Source: JAGREO01 sp020446285
Lineage (GTDB): Bacteria > Pseudomonadota > Alphaproteobacteria > Geminicoccales > Geminicoccaceae
DNA length: 64,000 bases
Assembly: GCA_041398005.1 (NCBI GenBank)
Contig: JAWKVP010000007.1
Coordinates: 62,001 to 126,000 of the forward strand
Reading direction: 5' to 3'
Of the stretch, positions 1 through 9,176 are shown piece after piece (position 1 is the stretch's first letter; each line of letters starts with the position of its first letter). Both the position numbers and the translations under genes were made by a program. The notes below the pieces were generated by a model. That model worked only from the letters and a program-made list of their open reading frames with translations. It made no database searches and was not told the origin of the DNA.

Positions 1-33
1 CTGACCGCTCAGGGCTTCGGTCCGTATCGCCAT
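1..33 (-). CDS. 5' end of a gene running off the left edge
   Basis: Only eleven codons are inside the window, reading MAIRTEALSGQ from an ATG at 33. A GGGAG box lies five bases upstream of that ATG, which is a good Shine-Dalgarno match. The gene follows the RND permease on the same strand after 25 bases, so it is probably part of the efflux operon. The product cannot be named from this fragment; it could be a second RND permease, a common arrangement, but nothing visible supports that. Confidence 0.45.
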   Translation of the reverse strand, partial: MAIRTEALSGQ

Positions 34-58
34 CGATTCTCCCGTCTTCGCGGTTGCG

Positions 59-3000
59 CTATTCGGCCGATGCCGCGGCGAGTTCGAGATCCGTCTGCGG
101 CGCATCCCGCCGGCGCAGCACGAGCGAGAGCATGGGGGGAATGAGAAGGAGGGTGAGCACCGCGGAGAGCGACAGGCCGCCGACCACGACCGAGCCGAGA
201 CCGCGATAGAGCTCCGATCCCGCCCCCGGAAAGAGCACCAGCGGCAACATGCCGAACACCGATGTGAGTGTGCTCATGAAGATCGGGCGCAGGCGGTTGC
301 GGGTTGCGGCGACGATTGCGTCGACCGGCTCGAGACCCTCCTCGCGCAGATTGTAGAGCGTCTGGTGAACCAGCAGGATGGCATTGTTGACGACGATGCC
401 GATGAGGATGACGAAGCCCAGAAGGGTCAGCATGTCGAGCGCCTGGAACACGAACATGTTGAGGACGGCGAGCCCCGCCACACCGCCGGCCGCCGCCAGA
501 GGCACCGAGATGAGGATGATGAGCGGATAGATGAAGCTCTCGAACAGCACCGCCATGACCAGATAGACGATCACCAGCGCCAGCAGGAGATTGAGCTTCA
601 TCTCGTTGAAGGTCTCGGTGAGCTGGTCGGCGGTACCCGAGAGCGAGAGCTGGACACCGGCCGGAACGCCCTCGGCCATGAGCGGGTCGATGACATTGTT
701 CTGCAGGATGGAAAGGGCGTCCTCGAGCGCCAGTGTCGAGGAGGGGGTGATGATGAGGGTCACGGTACGCTGGCGTTCGAGATGGCGAAGCTCCGTGGGG
801 CCGGCCGTGACCTCGATGTCGGCGAGCGCGTTTGCCGGCAGGATCTCGCCGGTGCGGGTGACGATCGGCAGGAAGTCGATCGACTGGGTCGTCTCCGCAC
901 CACCCTCGGGCCCCTTGAGCATCAGGTCGATGCGGTCATTGCCGACGGTGATCTCGTCGGCGCGGACGCCATCGTTGAAGGCATCGACGGTGAGCGCGAA
1001 ATTGGTCGTCGAGACACCGGCATCGGCGAGCCGCACCCGGTCCGGAATGAGCCTGACTTCCGGCGCGCCGAGTTCGAGTCCCGGATCGGGACGGTACTGG
1101 TGGCCCTGTTCGCGCGGCAGGCTGGCCGCCACGAGGCCCATGGCCCGCATGGCCGTCTGCAGGATGGGCTCGATTTCGGGTCCGCTGATGTCGAGATCGA
1201 TCGTTCGCGAACCGCCGATGCCGCGTCCGAAAATCGCCGGCTGGCGAATGAAGCCGAAGGTGCCGGGTTCCTGGAAGATCGGCACGCTCATCGGCGCGAC
1301 CAGTTCGCCGGCGCGCTGTTCGTAGGTCGAACTGGCGCCGATGAAGGCATTGCCGCCGAATGCGACGAAGAAGAACTGGTCCATCTTGGGCGGTTCGCCC
1401 GGTGCGGAGGTGGGACCGGTCTCGCTCGCCCACAGCGGGCGGGTGGCGGTTTCGACACGCGTGGCGATCTCCGACATGGTGTCGAGATTGTAGCCCGGCG
1501 GCGGCAGGATGAAGCCGAAGACGAGATTGCGGTTGCCCTCGGGAAGATATTCGAGCTTGGGCAGGAAGCGCCAGGCAGTCGTCGTCGCGAGGACGGTCAC
1601 CAGCAGCACGACGAGCAGCGCCACCGCGCGGTTGGATGTGACCCGGCGCACGAAAGCGAGGACGAAGGCGGAAAAGGCCCCCGCCAGATCGTCGATGACC
1701 GGCAGTCTGCGGCTGGCGAGACTGTCCTCGATATTGCCGCCCAGCAGCTTCTTCGCCATCGCCGGAACCAGCGTGACCGCCACCAGCAGCGACAGCAGCA
1801 CCGCCACCGAGATGGCAACCGCGATATCGCGGAAGAGCTGGCCGACTTCCAGTTTCATGACGAGGATCGGAATGAACACCATGACCGTGGTCAGGGCCGA
1901 AACGAGAATGGCACCCCAGACCTGGCGCGCGCCCTCATACGCGGCCCTCGCCGCCGGCACCCCTTCCTGACGCAGGCGGAAGATGTTCTCCAGCACGACG
2001 ATCGCCGCATCGACCACCATGCCCACGGCAAAGGCGATGCCGGCGAGCGAGATGACATTGATCGACCGGCCCATTGCCGCCATGGCGACGAAGGAGGCGA
2101 TCACCGATACCGGAATGGCCACCGAGACGATCAGGGTGGCGCCGAAGGAGCGCAGGAACAGCATCAGCATGAACGCCGCGAGCGAGCCGCCGATATAGAT
2201 GTTCGAGGTGACGAGGCTGATGGCACTGTCGATATAGATCGTCTCGTCATAGACCTGCGTGAGCGTCAGCCCCTCCGGCGGCAGGATGGAACCGTTGAGC
2301 TCGTCCACCGCCGCGCGTACCCCGCGCATGGTCTCGATCACATTGGCGCCCGTTTCGCGGACGGCCCGCGCGACGAGCGCGCTTTCGCCGAGCACGCGAA
2401 TCCGCGCCCTCGGTTCCTTGTAGGCGAAGGCAACGGTGGCGACATCGCCGATGGTCACCCGTGCGAGGCGGCCGGTCGTGTCGTCCTCCATGGTCCTGAG
2501 CACGACATTCTCGATATCGCCCGGCCGGGTGAAATCGCCCTCGGTGCGGACCACATAGCGCCGCTTGCCCTCGTCGACATCGCCGGCACTCATGGACACG
2601 CCACTGGTGCGCAGGGCGCTCAGGACATCGGGAACGGTAAGGTGATAGCGGGCGAGCCGCTGCGGCTGCACCACGACCCGCATCTCGCGCTCGCTGCCAC
2701 CGAAGATGTCGACCCGTGCGACGCCGGCCACACGTTGCAGGCGGTCCTGGACGAGATCCTCGGCGACATCGCCGAACTGGTGAACGGGGGCGTCATTGCC
2801 GGCGATCCGCCGGATCACGAACCAGGCGATCGCATTGTCGTCATCGCCCGAGGTCGAGAGTGTCGGCTCGCTCGCCTCGTCGGGATAGTCGCCGACGCGG
2901 TCGAGCCTGTTGGCCACCAGCAGCAGCGCCTTGTCCATGTTGGTGTCGATGGAGAATTCGAGCGTGATCTGGCCCTCGTCATCCTTCGAACTGGAGGTCA

Positions 3001-3238
3001 TCCGTTCGAGCCCCTCGAGGCCCTTGAACACTTCCTCCTGACGGTTGACGATCTCGCGCTCGACCTCCGCGGGTGCGGCACCGGGCCAGTTGGTGGTGAT
3101 GCTGATGACCGGGTTCTCGACATCCGGTGCGAGCTGGATGGGAATGGTCTGCAGGGACACATAGCCGAACATCACCGCCATCAGCACGGCGGCGATCACG
3201 GCAATCGGCCGATCGATCGCGGCGCGGATGATATCCAT
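59..3238 (-). CDS. RND-family efflux permease (HAE/AcrB-like)
   Basis: A 1059-residue inner-membrane permease that should export drugs or other toxic compounds using the proton gradient. The N-terminus has the usual single helix (about residues 10-30) followed by a large periplasmic loop to about 335, a helix bundle, a second periplasmic loop and a final helix bundle; this two-fold layout and the length fit the AcrB superfamily. In helix 4 the motif GMVVDAAIVVLEN keeps one of the two relay aspartates of AcrB (D410) and has Ala in place of the second. In helix 10 the position of the AcrB relay lysine reads NN (951-952), as in the SwrC/CzcA-like branches. The gene lies three bases after the adaptor gene. 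Substrate is unknown and no outer-membrane channel gene is present here. Confidence 0.93.
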   Translation of the reverse strand: MDIIRAAIDRPIAVIAAVLMAVMFGYVSLQTIPIQLAPDVENPVISITTNWPGAAPAEVEREIVNRQEEVFKGLEGLERMTSSSKDDEGQITLEFSIDTNMDKALLLVANRLDRVGDYPDEASEPTLSTSGDDDNAIAWFVIRRIAGNDAPVHQFGDVAEDLVQDRLQRVAGVARVDIFGGSEREMRVVVQPQRLARYHLTVPDVLSALRTSGVSMSAGDVDEGKRRYVVRTEGDFTRPGDIENVVLRTMEDDTTGRLARVTIGDVATVAFAYKEPRARIRVLGESALVARAVRETGANVIETMRGVRAAVDELNGSILPPEGLTLTQVYDETIYIDSAISLVTSNIYIGGSLAAFMLMLFLRSFGATLIVSVAIPVSVIASFVAMAAMGRSINVISLAGIAFAVGMVVDAAIVVLENIFRLRQEGVPAARAAYEGARQVWGAILVSALTTVMVFIPILVMKLEVGQLFRDIAVAISVAVLLSLLVAVTLVPAMAKKLLGGNIEDSLASRRLPVIDDLAGAFSAFVLAFVRRVTSNRAVALLVVLLVTVLATTTAWRFLPKLEYLPEGNRNLVFGFILPPPGYNLDTMSEIATRVETATRPLWASETGPTSAPGEPPKMDQFFFVAFGGNAFIGASSTYEQRAGELVAPMSVPIFQEPGTFGFIRQPAIFGRGIGGSRTIDLDISGPEIEPILQTAMRAMGLVAASLPREQGHQYRPDPGLELGAPEVRLIPDRVRLADAGVSTTNFALTVDAFNDGVRADEITVGNDRIDLMLKGPEGGAETTQSIDFLPIVTRTGEILPANALADIEVTAGPTELRHLERQRTVTLIITPSSTLALEDALSILQNNVIDPLMAEGVPAGVQLSLSGTADQLTETFNEMKLNLLLALVIVYLVMAVLFESFIYPLIILISVPLAAAGGVAGLAVLNMFVFQALDMLTLLGFVILIGIVVNNAILLVHQTLYNLREEGLEPVDAIVAATRNRLRPIFMSTLTSVFGMLPLVLFPGAGSELYRGLGSVVVGGLSLSAVLTLLLIPPMLSLVLRRRDAPQTDLELAAASAE

Positions 3239-3241
3239 CGC

Positions 3242-4459
3242 TCAGGACCTCGTGCCGCTGTCGGAGCCGGTATCGCCGGCTTCGGGATTTCCTCCCTCGA
3301 CCGGTTCCGGCACCCCGGAATCCGGCGTTCCGTCCGTTGTACCTGCCGGCGGCTCGAAGATGACCGCCTGGCCCGGTTGCAGCCTTTCATTGCCCTTGAT
3401 GACCACGAGATCGCCGGGCTGCAGGCCGTCGAGCACCTCGAAACGGTTGCCGAGCGCGCTGCCGAGCATGACCGGTCGCGGCTGGACAATATTCTCCTTG
3501 TCGACGACAAAGACGATGCGCGCGCCCTGAACCGGGGTCACGGCGTCCTTGTGGACGGTGAGCACGTCCCGCGACGCGCCGACGGGAAGGTCGACGGTCA
3601 CACTCTGGCCGATGGCACTCACGGCCTCGTCGATGCCGACCAGCGGCTCGAAGCGCACGGCGCGGGTGCGGGTCATGGGATTTTCCACCGGGACGATGGC
3701 CCGGAGCCTGGCGTCGTAGGCGGCATCGCCGATCGTCAGCCGCAGCGTTTCACCGGCCTTGCTGCCGCGCAGCCGTTCGGCCGGCACATCCGCCTCGATC
3801 TCGATGGAATCGGAATCCACCATCACCACCACCGGATCGCCGACACGCACATAGGCGCCGGCGCTCACATGCCGTTCGACGACGACACCGCGATAGGGTG
3901 CCCTGATATCCGCATCGTCGAGATCGGCGGCGCGCAACGAGAGACTGACGCGTGCCCGCTCGAGACGTGCCCGCGCGGTCTCGGCCTGGCTCCGGGTCGC
4001 CGCGATCTCGGCGACCTTGTCGTCGAGCCGTGCCTTGGAGAAGGCCGCGGACCCCTTGAGGCGCGCGAGCCGGTCGCGTTCCTGTCCCAGAAGATCGATC
4101 TGGCGCAGCGTGGTGTTGTGCTCTCCCTCGGCCGCCGCGAGTTCGGCCGCGGCCAGTTCCCTGTCGAATTCCAGCCGCGTCGGGTCGAGGCGCACCAGAA
4201 TGTCGCCCTCGTCGACCCGGTCGCCGACCTCGACCCGTGTCTCCGCGACGGGTGCTGCGACCTGGGCGGCGATCGCACCCTCGCGCTTGGCCACGACCCG
4301 CCCGAGAACGGATACCGTCTCGGTGAGTTCCTCGGCGATCACCGGATCCACGACCACGGGCGAAGGGCCACCCTGGGCCATCGCCGCAACGGCCGGGACG
4401 ATCATTGCCGCAAGGGCGAGGGTGCCGGTGATGAGATTTCGGCAGCGGTCTGCAGTCAT
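3242..4459 (-). CDS. RND efflux periplasmic adaptor (membrane fusion protein)
   Basis: A 405-residue adaptor that links the RND permease to an outer-membrane channel. I start it at the ATG at 4459, because it gives a normal signal peptide (MTADRCRNLI followed by a hydrophobic stretch ending near AMAQGG) and has GGAG about ten bases upstream; a longer frame to 4552 lacks these. After the signal come the first lipoyl half motif (about residues 55-90, with VEVGDRVDEGDILVRLD), an alpha-helical hairpin rich in Glu, Arg and Ala, the second lipoyl half, beta-barrel and membrane-proximal domains, and a Pro/Gly-rich acidic tail. It is the first gene of the efflux unit and is transcribed away from rmuC. 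Confidence 0.9.
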   Translation of the reverse strand: MTADRCRNLITGTLALAAMIVPAVAAMAQGGPSPVVVDPVIAEELTETVSVLGRVVAKREGAIAAQVAAPVAETRVEVGDRVDEGDILVRLDPTRLEFDRELAAAELAAAEGEHNTTLRQIDLLGQERDRLARLKGSAAFSKARLDDKVAEIAATRSQAETARARLERARVSLSLRAADLDDADIRAPYRGVVVERHVSAGAYVRVGDPVVVMVDSDSIEIEADVPAERLRGSKAGETLRLTIGDAAYDARLRAIVPVENPMTRTRAVRFEPLVGIDEAVSAIGQSVTVDLPVGASRDVLTVHKDAVTPVQGARIVFVVDKENIVQPRPVMLGSALGNRFEVLDGLQPGDLVVIKGNERLQPGQAVIFEPPAGTTDGTPDSGVPEPVEGGNPEAGDTGSDSGTRS

Positions 4460-4652
4460 GAGTCGAGGATCTCCGGTCCGCCCGGCCTGAACAATCCGGG
4501 TAAATAACCATTTAGGGCAGGATGGGCAGGATGTCGACGACCGCAATCGCAATCATCCCGTTCCGCGCATCGCTGCTATCGGCATTTTGCCAAGCTGCTG
4601 CTAGGTCTGGCCAAGGGGATCACCTGACCGTGTGTTGACGCTGGAGGACGGA

Positions 4653-5876
4653 TTGGACGTGGCGTTCTGGCCTTTCGTGGCGGGCCTTCTGATCGGCTGT
4701 CCGGGCGGGATTCTTCTTGGCCTCGCCTGGGGCGAGCGACGCCGGCAGGGCATGACCGAACTGCTCGAACGGGCGGAAAGCCAGCGTCAGGCCGAAACGG
4801 ACGCGCTGCTCGACGGCGTGAAGCTCGCCTTCGCCGATATATCGGGGGACACCTTCAGGCGGGCGGGTGACGATGTCATGCGCATCGCCCAGGTCCAGCT
4901 CGGTGGCGAGCGGCGGGCGCAGGGCGAGCGGCTGGCGGTCGAGCGGGCCGAGCTCGAGGCGCGCATGAACACCGTGCTCGGTCAGCTGGAGCGGATGCAG
5001 CAGCTGGTGCGCGAGCTCGAACAGGACAGGACCGGCAAGTTCAGCGAGCTCACGGCCCAGCTCCGCCATGCCGGAAAGGGTGCGGAACGCCTGCAGCAGA
5101 CCACCGAACGCCTGACCCGCACGCTCAGCAACGCCCGCAGTCGCGGTCAGTGGGGCGAGCGGCTGGCGGAGGATCTGCTCGCATCGCTCGGCATGGTCGA
5201 GGGAACGAGTTTCCGTCGCCAGCAGATACTGCCATCCGGCAGCCGGCCCGATTTCACCTTCCTCCTGCCCGGCGAGCGGCTGTTGCACATGGATGTGAAG
5301 TTTCCGCTCGACAATCTCCAGCGGAGCCTCGACACGGTCGATCGCAACCAGCGCGAGCGGCACGAGGCCGCCTTCCTGCGCGACGTGCGGCAGAAGATCG
5401 GCGAGATCGTGTCGCGCGGATACATCGCGCCCGAGCATGGAACCGTCGATCTCGCCCTGTTGCTCGTGCCGAACGAGGGCGTGTTCCGTTCCATGATCGA
5501 ACTCGCCCCGGAACTGCTCGACGAGGCACTGGCACGCAAGGTGGCGCTCGTCTCGCCGATGTCGTCCTTCGCCGTCCTCATGGTGCTCCGCCATGTCGCC
5601 CGCCAGTGGCGGCTGGGGCAGCAGGCGCGCGAGCTTCTGGATCTGGTCGAGGCGTTCGTGCGCGGCTGGCGGAAATTCGGCGAACAGTCCGACCGGGTGG
5701 AACAGCAGCTCGACGGGGTACTCTCGGAGATGCGGCGGCTGAACGGCACGCGCCGTCAGGGGCTGGACAGGATCCTGCGGCGCATGACGGAACTGGAACC
5801 CGATGACGGGACACGACCGACACCGACAGCGGAAGACGAAAACCCGGCGCGGGACGGCCTGTCAGGGCTCGACTAG
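4653..5876 (+). CDS. rmuC: DNA recombination protein RmuC
   Basis: A 407-residue RmuC-family protein, a predicted membrane-anchored nuclease-fold protein that limits recombination at inverted repeats in E. coli. It begins with a hydrophobic anchor (WPFVAGLLIGCPGG), followed by a long charged coiled coil rich in Glu, Arg and Gln (to about residue 170) and the RmuC core with WGERLAEDLL, the restriction-like segment SRPDFTF and DVKFPLDN. I prefer the TTG at 4653: a GGAGG box ends five bases before it, whereas a GTG at 4632 lacks one. The 3' end overlaps the convergent anti-sigma-like gene by 15 bases. Confidence 0.9.
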   Translation: MDVAFWPFVAGLLIGCPGGILLGLAWGERRRQGMTELLERAESQRQAETDALLDGVKLAFADISGDTFRRAGDDVMRIAQVQLGGERRAQGERLAVERAELEARMNTVLGQLERMQQLVRELEQDRTGKFSELTAQLRHAGKGAERLQQTTERLTRTLSNARSRGQWGERLAEDLLASLGMVEGTSFRRQQILPSGSRPDFTFLLPGERLLHMDVKFPLDNLQRSLDTVDRNQRERHEAAFLRDVRQKIGEIVSRGYIAPEHGTVDLALLLVPNEGVFRSMIELAPELLDEALARKVALVSPMSSFAVLMVLRHVARQWRLGQQARELLDLVEAFVRGWRKFGEQSDRVEQQLDGVLSEMRRLNGTRRQGLDRILRRMTELEPDDGTRPTPTAEDENPARDGLSGLD

Positions 5877-6731
5877 GGCTCTCATGGTGTCATGCGCAAG
5901 CGTGGAGACGAGTTCGAACGAGAACCCCTTGTCTGTCCAGCGCGCATGATTGAGCCCGTCCTGCTCGGTGAAGAACGGGCCGGACTTGATCCTGTCGAGA
6001 TCGTCGGCCGGACGGATGAGCAGCAGGACCGGCTGCTCGCCACCGTCATAGGCGATGATGGCCGTGTCGACACCGTCGATGGCCCGGACATCGCCGCCGG
6101 TCACAGGCAATGACACGTCAGTCGGCACCGCCGGCAATTGCAGCCCGAGCCTTGCGGTCAGCCAGTGCTGCAGCATGCGCCCGTCATCGGTGCGCAGGCC
6201 CGGCGGATTGCTGCCATCGGCGACCGCCCGGTAGGTCTCGTCGACACCCTGTTCGACCGACCAGAAACCGAGCATGTGGCTGGCGCCCAGAAGACCCAAC
6301 CCGGCAAGGCCGATGGCGAGAACCATGCCCGCGACCGGCAGCAGGCGACGCAGCAGCGGTCTGTCGCCGCCCTTTCCGGAAAAGCGGGCTGTTTCGAGCG
6401 GTGCGGCGACGGCATCCGCCGGCGGCAGCTCATCCACAGTGGAGGCGGGATTGGGGGAGCGCCGCGGCGGCCTCTCGACGATGCGGGTCGATCCCTGGGT
6501 CACGGCCATGCCGGTGTCCATGCCGGTATCAATGTGCGACCAGAGCGATTCCTCGTCCGACATCGCGCGAAAGCGGCGCCTGAGATCCGTTTCGAAGCGC
6601 CTGAGTTCGTCGACCCGCGCGCGGCAGCTCTCGCACTGTGCGATGTGCTTTTGCAGCACCGCCGTGCGCCCGCGGCCCAGTCGTCCGTCCAAAATGGCTT
6701 CGAGATACCGCTCCAGGTCCGGGCAGTGCAT
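5862..6731 (-). CDS. Putative zinc-finger anti-sigma-like membrane protein
   Basis: A 289-residue protein with the zf-HC2 signature of anti-sigma factors at the N-terminus: H29-x3-C33-x2-C36 in the context LQKHIAQCESC. An acidic/Arg-rich linker follows, then one membrane helix around residues 135-158 (LLPVAGMVLAIGLAGLGLLG) and a periplasmic C-terminal domain of about 130 residues. The start at 6731 has a GAGGGTG box just upstream. Anti-sigma factors of this type hold an ECF sigma factor through the zinc domain and sense signals outside the membrane. No sigma gene is beside it, so the partner is unknown; it could also be a cytosolic-redox-sensing anchor unrelated to sigma factors. Confidence 0.7.
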   Translation of the reverse strand: MHCPDLERYLEAILDGRLGRGRTAVLQKHIAQCESCRARVDELRRFETDLRRRFRAMSDEESLWSHIDTGMDTGMAVTQGSTRIVERPPRRSPNPASTVDELPPADAVAAPLETARFSGKGGDRPLLRRLLPVAGMVLAIGLAGLGLLGASHMLGFWSVEQGVDETYRAVADGSNPPGLRTDDGRMLQHWLTARLGLQLPAVPTDVSLPVTGGDVRAIDGVDTAIIAYDGGEQPVLLLIRPADDLDRIKSGPFFTEQDGLNHARWTDKGFSFELVSTLAHDTMRALVEP

Positions 6732-7136
6732 GTTCACCCTCTTGTGGCCTTGGGGGCATCGGGACGGTCCGGCCGTCCGAGCTCCGCACGTTTCTGGTTT
6801 GTCTTCACGTCGAATGTGTCCGAAAGACGATTCATTGGCAATGGGTGGCGGGAGCCCCAGAGGGTGCAAACACCCAGTGCACTCCCGCAACCCCGATGGC
6901 CGCTTTCCGGAATCATCCGCTCGCAATTCGAAGATGTCCGACAATAGTGGAAATTTCGATTCCGTTGAAGGGCCAGAATTGGGTTGCCTTGTTTCCGCAA
7001 GCCGTCACACTGCCCGCTACTGACGGTCAGGCGCAGCCGATCCGCGGAAAATCGCAGGTTCCCGACGTCCATGTGTCCCAATCATGTGTCCCATGCGACG
7101 TCGCCGGACGGGGTCGGCCCAACAGGGAGGGGGTAG
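6732..7136. other. Gene-free divergent interval
   Basis: This 405-base stretch separates the divergent anti-sigma-like and EF-G-like genes and must hold both promoters. I see no convincing coding frame, tRNA, or strong hairpin; the open frames across it have no consistent start signal. The only clear signal is the purine-rich ribosome-binding site GGGAGGGGG just before 7137. Confidence 0.5.
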
Positions 7137-9161
7137 ATGGCAGACAATGCCGCCATCCGTAACGTCGCGCTGGTCGGGCCCAACGGGACCGGAAAGACCA
7201 GCGTCATGGAAAGTCTTCTTTCGGTCGCCGGCGCGATCAGCCGCAAGGGCCGGGTGAGCGACCGCAACACGGTCGGCGATTCCTCCGCCGAGGCGCGCGA
7301 GCGGCAGATGAGCACCGAAATCTCCGTCGCCACCTTCGAGCATGAGGGATTGCGCTTCAATCTGCTCGACTGTCCGGGGTCCATCGAATTCCAGCAGGAA
7401 ATGCGCAATGCCGTGCTCGGCGCCGACCTCGCCGTGGTCGTCGTCGAACCGGTCATCGAGCGGATGATGGCGGTGGCTCCGCTCCTGCATTTCCTCGACC
7501 GTCACGACATGGCGCACATGGTGTTCATCAACAGGATGGACCGTTCCGAAGTGCGCTACCGCGATCTCCTCCAGGCCATCCGCGATGTCAGCGCCCGCCC
7601 GGTGGTGCCGCACCAGTATGCCATCGGCCGCGGCGAGGATCTCGTCGGCTATATCGATCTCGTCAGCGAGCAGGCCTATTCCTACAATGCCGACGGCCCG
7701 TCCGACCGCATCGAGCTTCCCGCCGAATATCTCGAGCGCGAGCAGGACGCGCGCACGGAAATGCTGGAGACGCTCGCGGATTTCGACGACGATCTCATGG
7801 AGAAGCTGCTCGAGGACCAGCAGCCGTCAACCGACGAGATCCTCCGCGACATGCAGAAGACGCTCGGTGCCGATCAGGTCGTACCCGTGTTCATGGGCGT
7901 GGCCGAAAGCGACATGGGCGTCCGCCGCTTTCTCGAAGCACTGGTCAAGGAGGCGCCGGATCCCGCGAGCCGCGCGGAACTGCTCGGCATCTCTGCGGAC
8001 GGTGAAACGGCCGTCCAGATTCTCAAGAACTTCCACCTCCCGCACGCCGGCAAGCTGTCGCTGGCGCGCATCTGGCGTGGCGAGGTGAGTGATGGCATGC
8101 ATCTCGGCGGCATGCGCGTCGGCGGCGTCTACCGGCTCATGGGCAACCATCAGGAACCGGCGGGCAGTGCCGGTGCCGGCGATATCGTGGCACTCGCGCG
8201 CATGGAGGAGGCGAGGGTCGGTGGCATCCTCACCGCCGGCGGTGGTGAGGCCGGTTTCGCGCTTCCCGAATCCGGTGAAATCCAGCCCATGTTCGCCTTC
8301 GCCATCCAGGCAAGGGACCGCAATGACGAGGTCAAGCTCTCCGGCGCCTTCGCCAAGCTGGTCGACGAGGATCCGTCACTGAAGCTCGAACAGGAGCCCG
8401 AGACGCACCAGACCCTCCTCTGGGGTCAGGGCGAGATGCACCTCAAGGTGGCACTCGACCGCATGCGCAACAAATACAATATCGAGGTCGAGACCCTGCC
8501 GCCGCGCACGCCCTATCGCGAAACCATCCGCAAGCCGGCGAGCGCGCATGGCCGTCACAAGAAACAGTCCGGCGGACACGGACAGTTCGGCGATGTCAAG
8601 ATCGACATCCAGCCCCTGCCGCGCGGCGAGGGCTTCGTCTTCCACAACAGGATCGTCGGCGGCGCCGTACCCAAGCAGTTCATCCCCGCCGTCGAAGCCG
8701 GCGCCCGCGACTATCTCGGCAAGGGCCCGCTCGGCTTTCCTGTCGTGGATATCGCCGTCACCCTCAATGACGGCCAGTTCCACTCCGTCGACAGCAACGA
8801 GATGTCGTTCAGGATGGCAGCGGCACTTGCCCTCAGGGAGGGCCTGCCGCAATGCCACCCGGTGCTGCTCGAGCCCATCCTCGACATCACCATCTCCATC
8901 CCCTCCGACTTCACCTCGCGCACGCTGCAGCTCGTCAGCCAGAAACGCGGCCAGATTCTCGGCTACGAGGCCAAGGAAAACTGGACCGGCTGGGACGAGG
9001 TCAGGGTGCACATGCCGCAGGGTGAAATCCACGACCTGATCGTCAACCTGCGCTCCCTGTCACAGGGCACCGGCTACTACGAGTGGAAATACGACCACCT
9101 CCAGGAAGTACCCGACAAACTCGCCGAAACACTGGCCGAACAGGCCCGCGAAGCACAGTAG
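7137..9161 (+). CDS. Elongation factor G-like GTPase (EF-G paralogue)
   Basis: A 674-residue translational GTPase of the EF-G-like group, slightly shorter than canonical EF-G (about 690-700). The G domain shows the P-loop GPNGTGKT (14-21), DCPG (78-81) and NRMD (132-135); canonical EF-G has NKMD, so the usual Lys of G4 is Arg here. Domains II to V follow, with GQGEMHLKVALDR at the domain III boundary and GGHGQFGDVKI at the start of domain IV. The start ATG follows a GGGAGGGGG box. It stands alone, with no rpsL, rpsG or tuf neighbours, so it is unlikely to be the main fusA. Members of this family may work in ribosome recycling or stress, but the role is not established. Confidence 0.85.
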   Translation: MADNAAIRNVALVGPNGTGKTSVMESLLSVAGAISRKGRVSDRNTVGDSSAEARERQMSTEISVATFEHEGLRFNLLDCPGSIEFQQEMRNAVLGADLAVVVVEPVIERMMAVAPLLHFLDRHDMAHMVFINRMDRSEVRYRDLLQAIRDVSARPVVPHQYAIGRGEDLVGYIDLVSEQAYSYNADGPSDRIELPAEYLEREQDARTEMLETLADFDDDLMEKLLEDQQPSTDEILRDMQKTLGADQVVPVFMGVAESDMGVRRFLEALVKEAPDPASRAELLGISADGETAVQILKNFHLPHAGKLSLARIWRGEVSDGMHLGGMRVGGVYRLMGNHQEPAGSAGAGDIVALARMEEARVGGILTAGGGEAGFALPESGEIQPMFAFAIQARDRNDEVKLSGAFAKLVDEDPSLKLEQEPETHQTLLWGQGEMHLKVALDRMRNKYNIEVETLPPRTPYRETIRKPASAHGRHKKQSGGHGQFGDVKIDIQPLPRGEGFVFHNRIVGGAVPKQFIPAVEAGARDYLGKGPLGFPVVDIAVTLNDGQFHSVDSNEMSFRMAAALALREGLPQCHPVLLEPILDITISIPSDFTSRTLQLVSQKRGQILGYEAKENWTGWDEVRVHMPQGEIHDLIVNLRSLSQGTGYYEWKYDHLQEVPDKLAETLAEQAREAQ

Positions 9162-9176
9162 CCGGCGCGGCCTTCG

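Noticed and set aside
365..4507. Long plus-strand open frame (1380 codons) opposite the RND efflux genes
   Set aside because: Its product is rich in His, Asp, Arg and Glu in the manner of a third-position antisense shadow in GC-rich DNA; the minus-strand genes have clear families.
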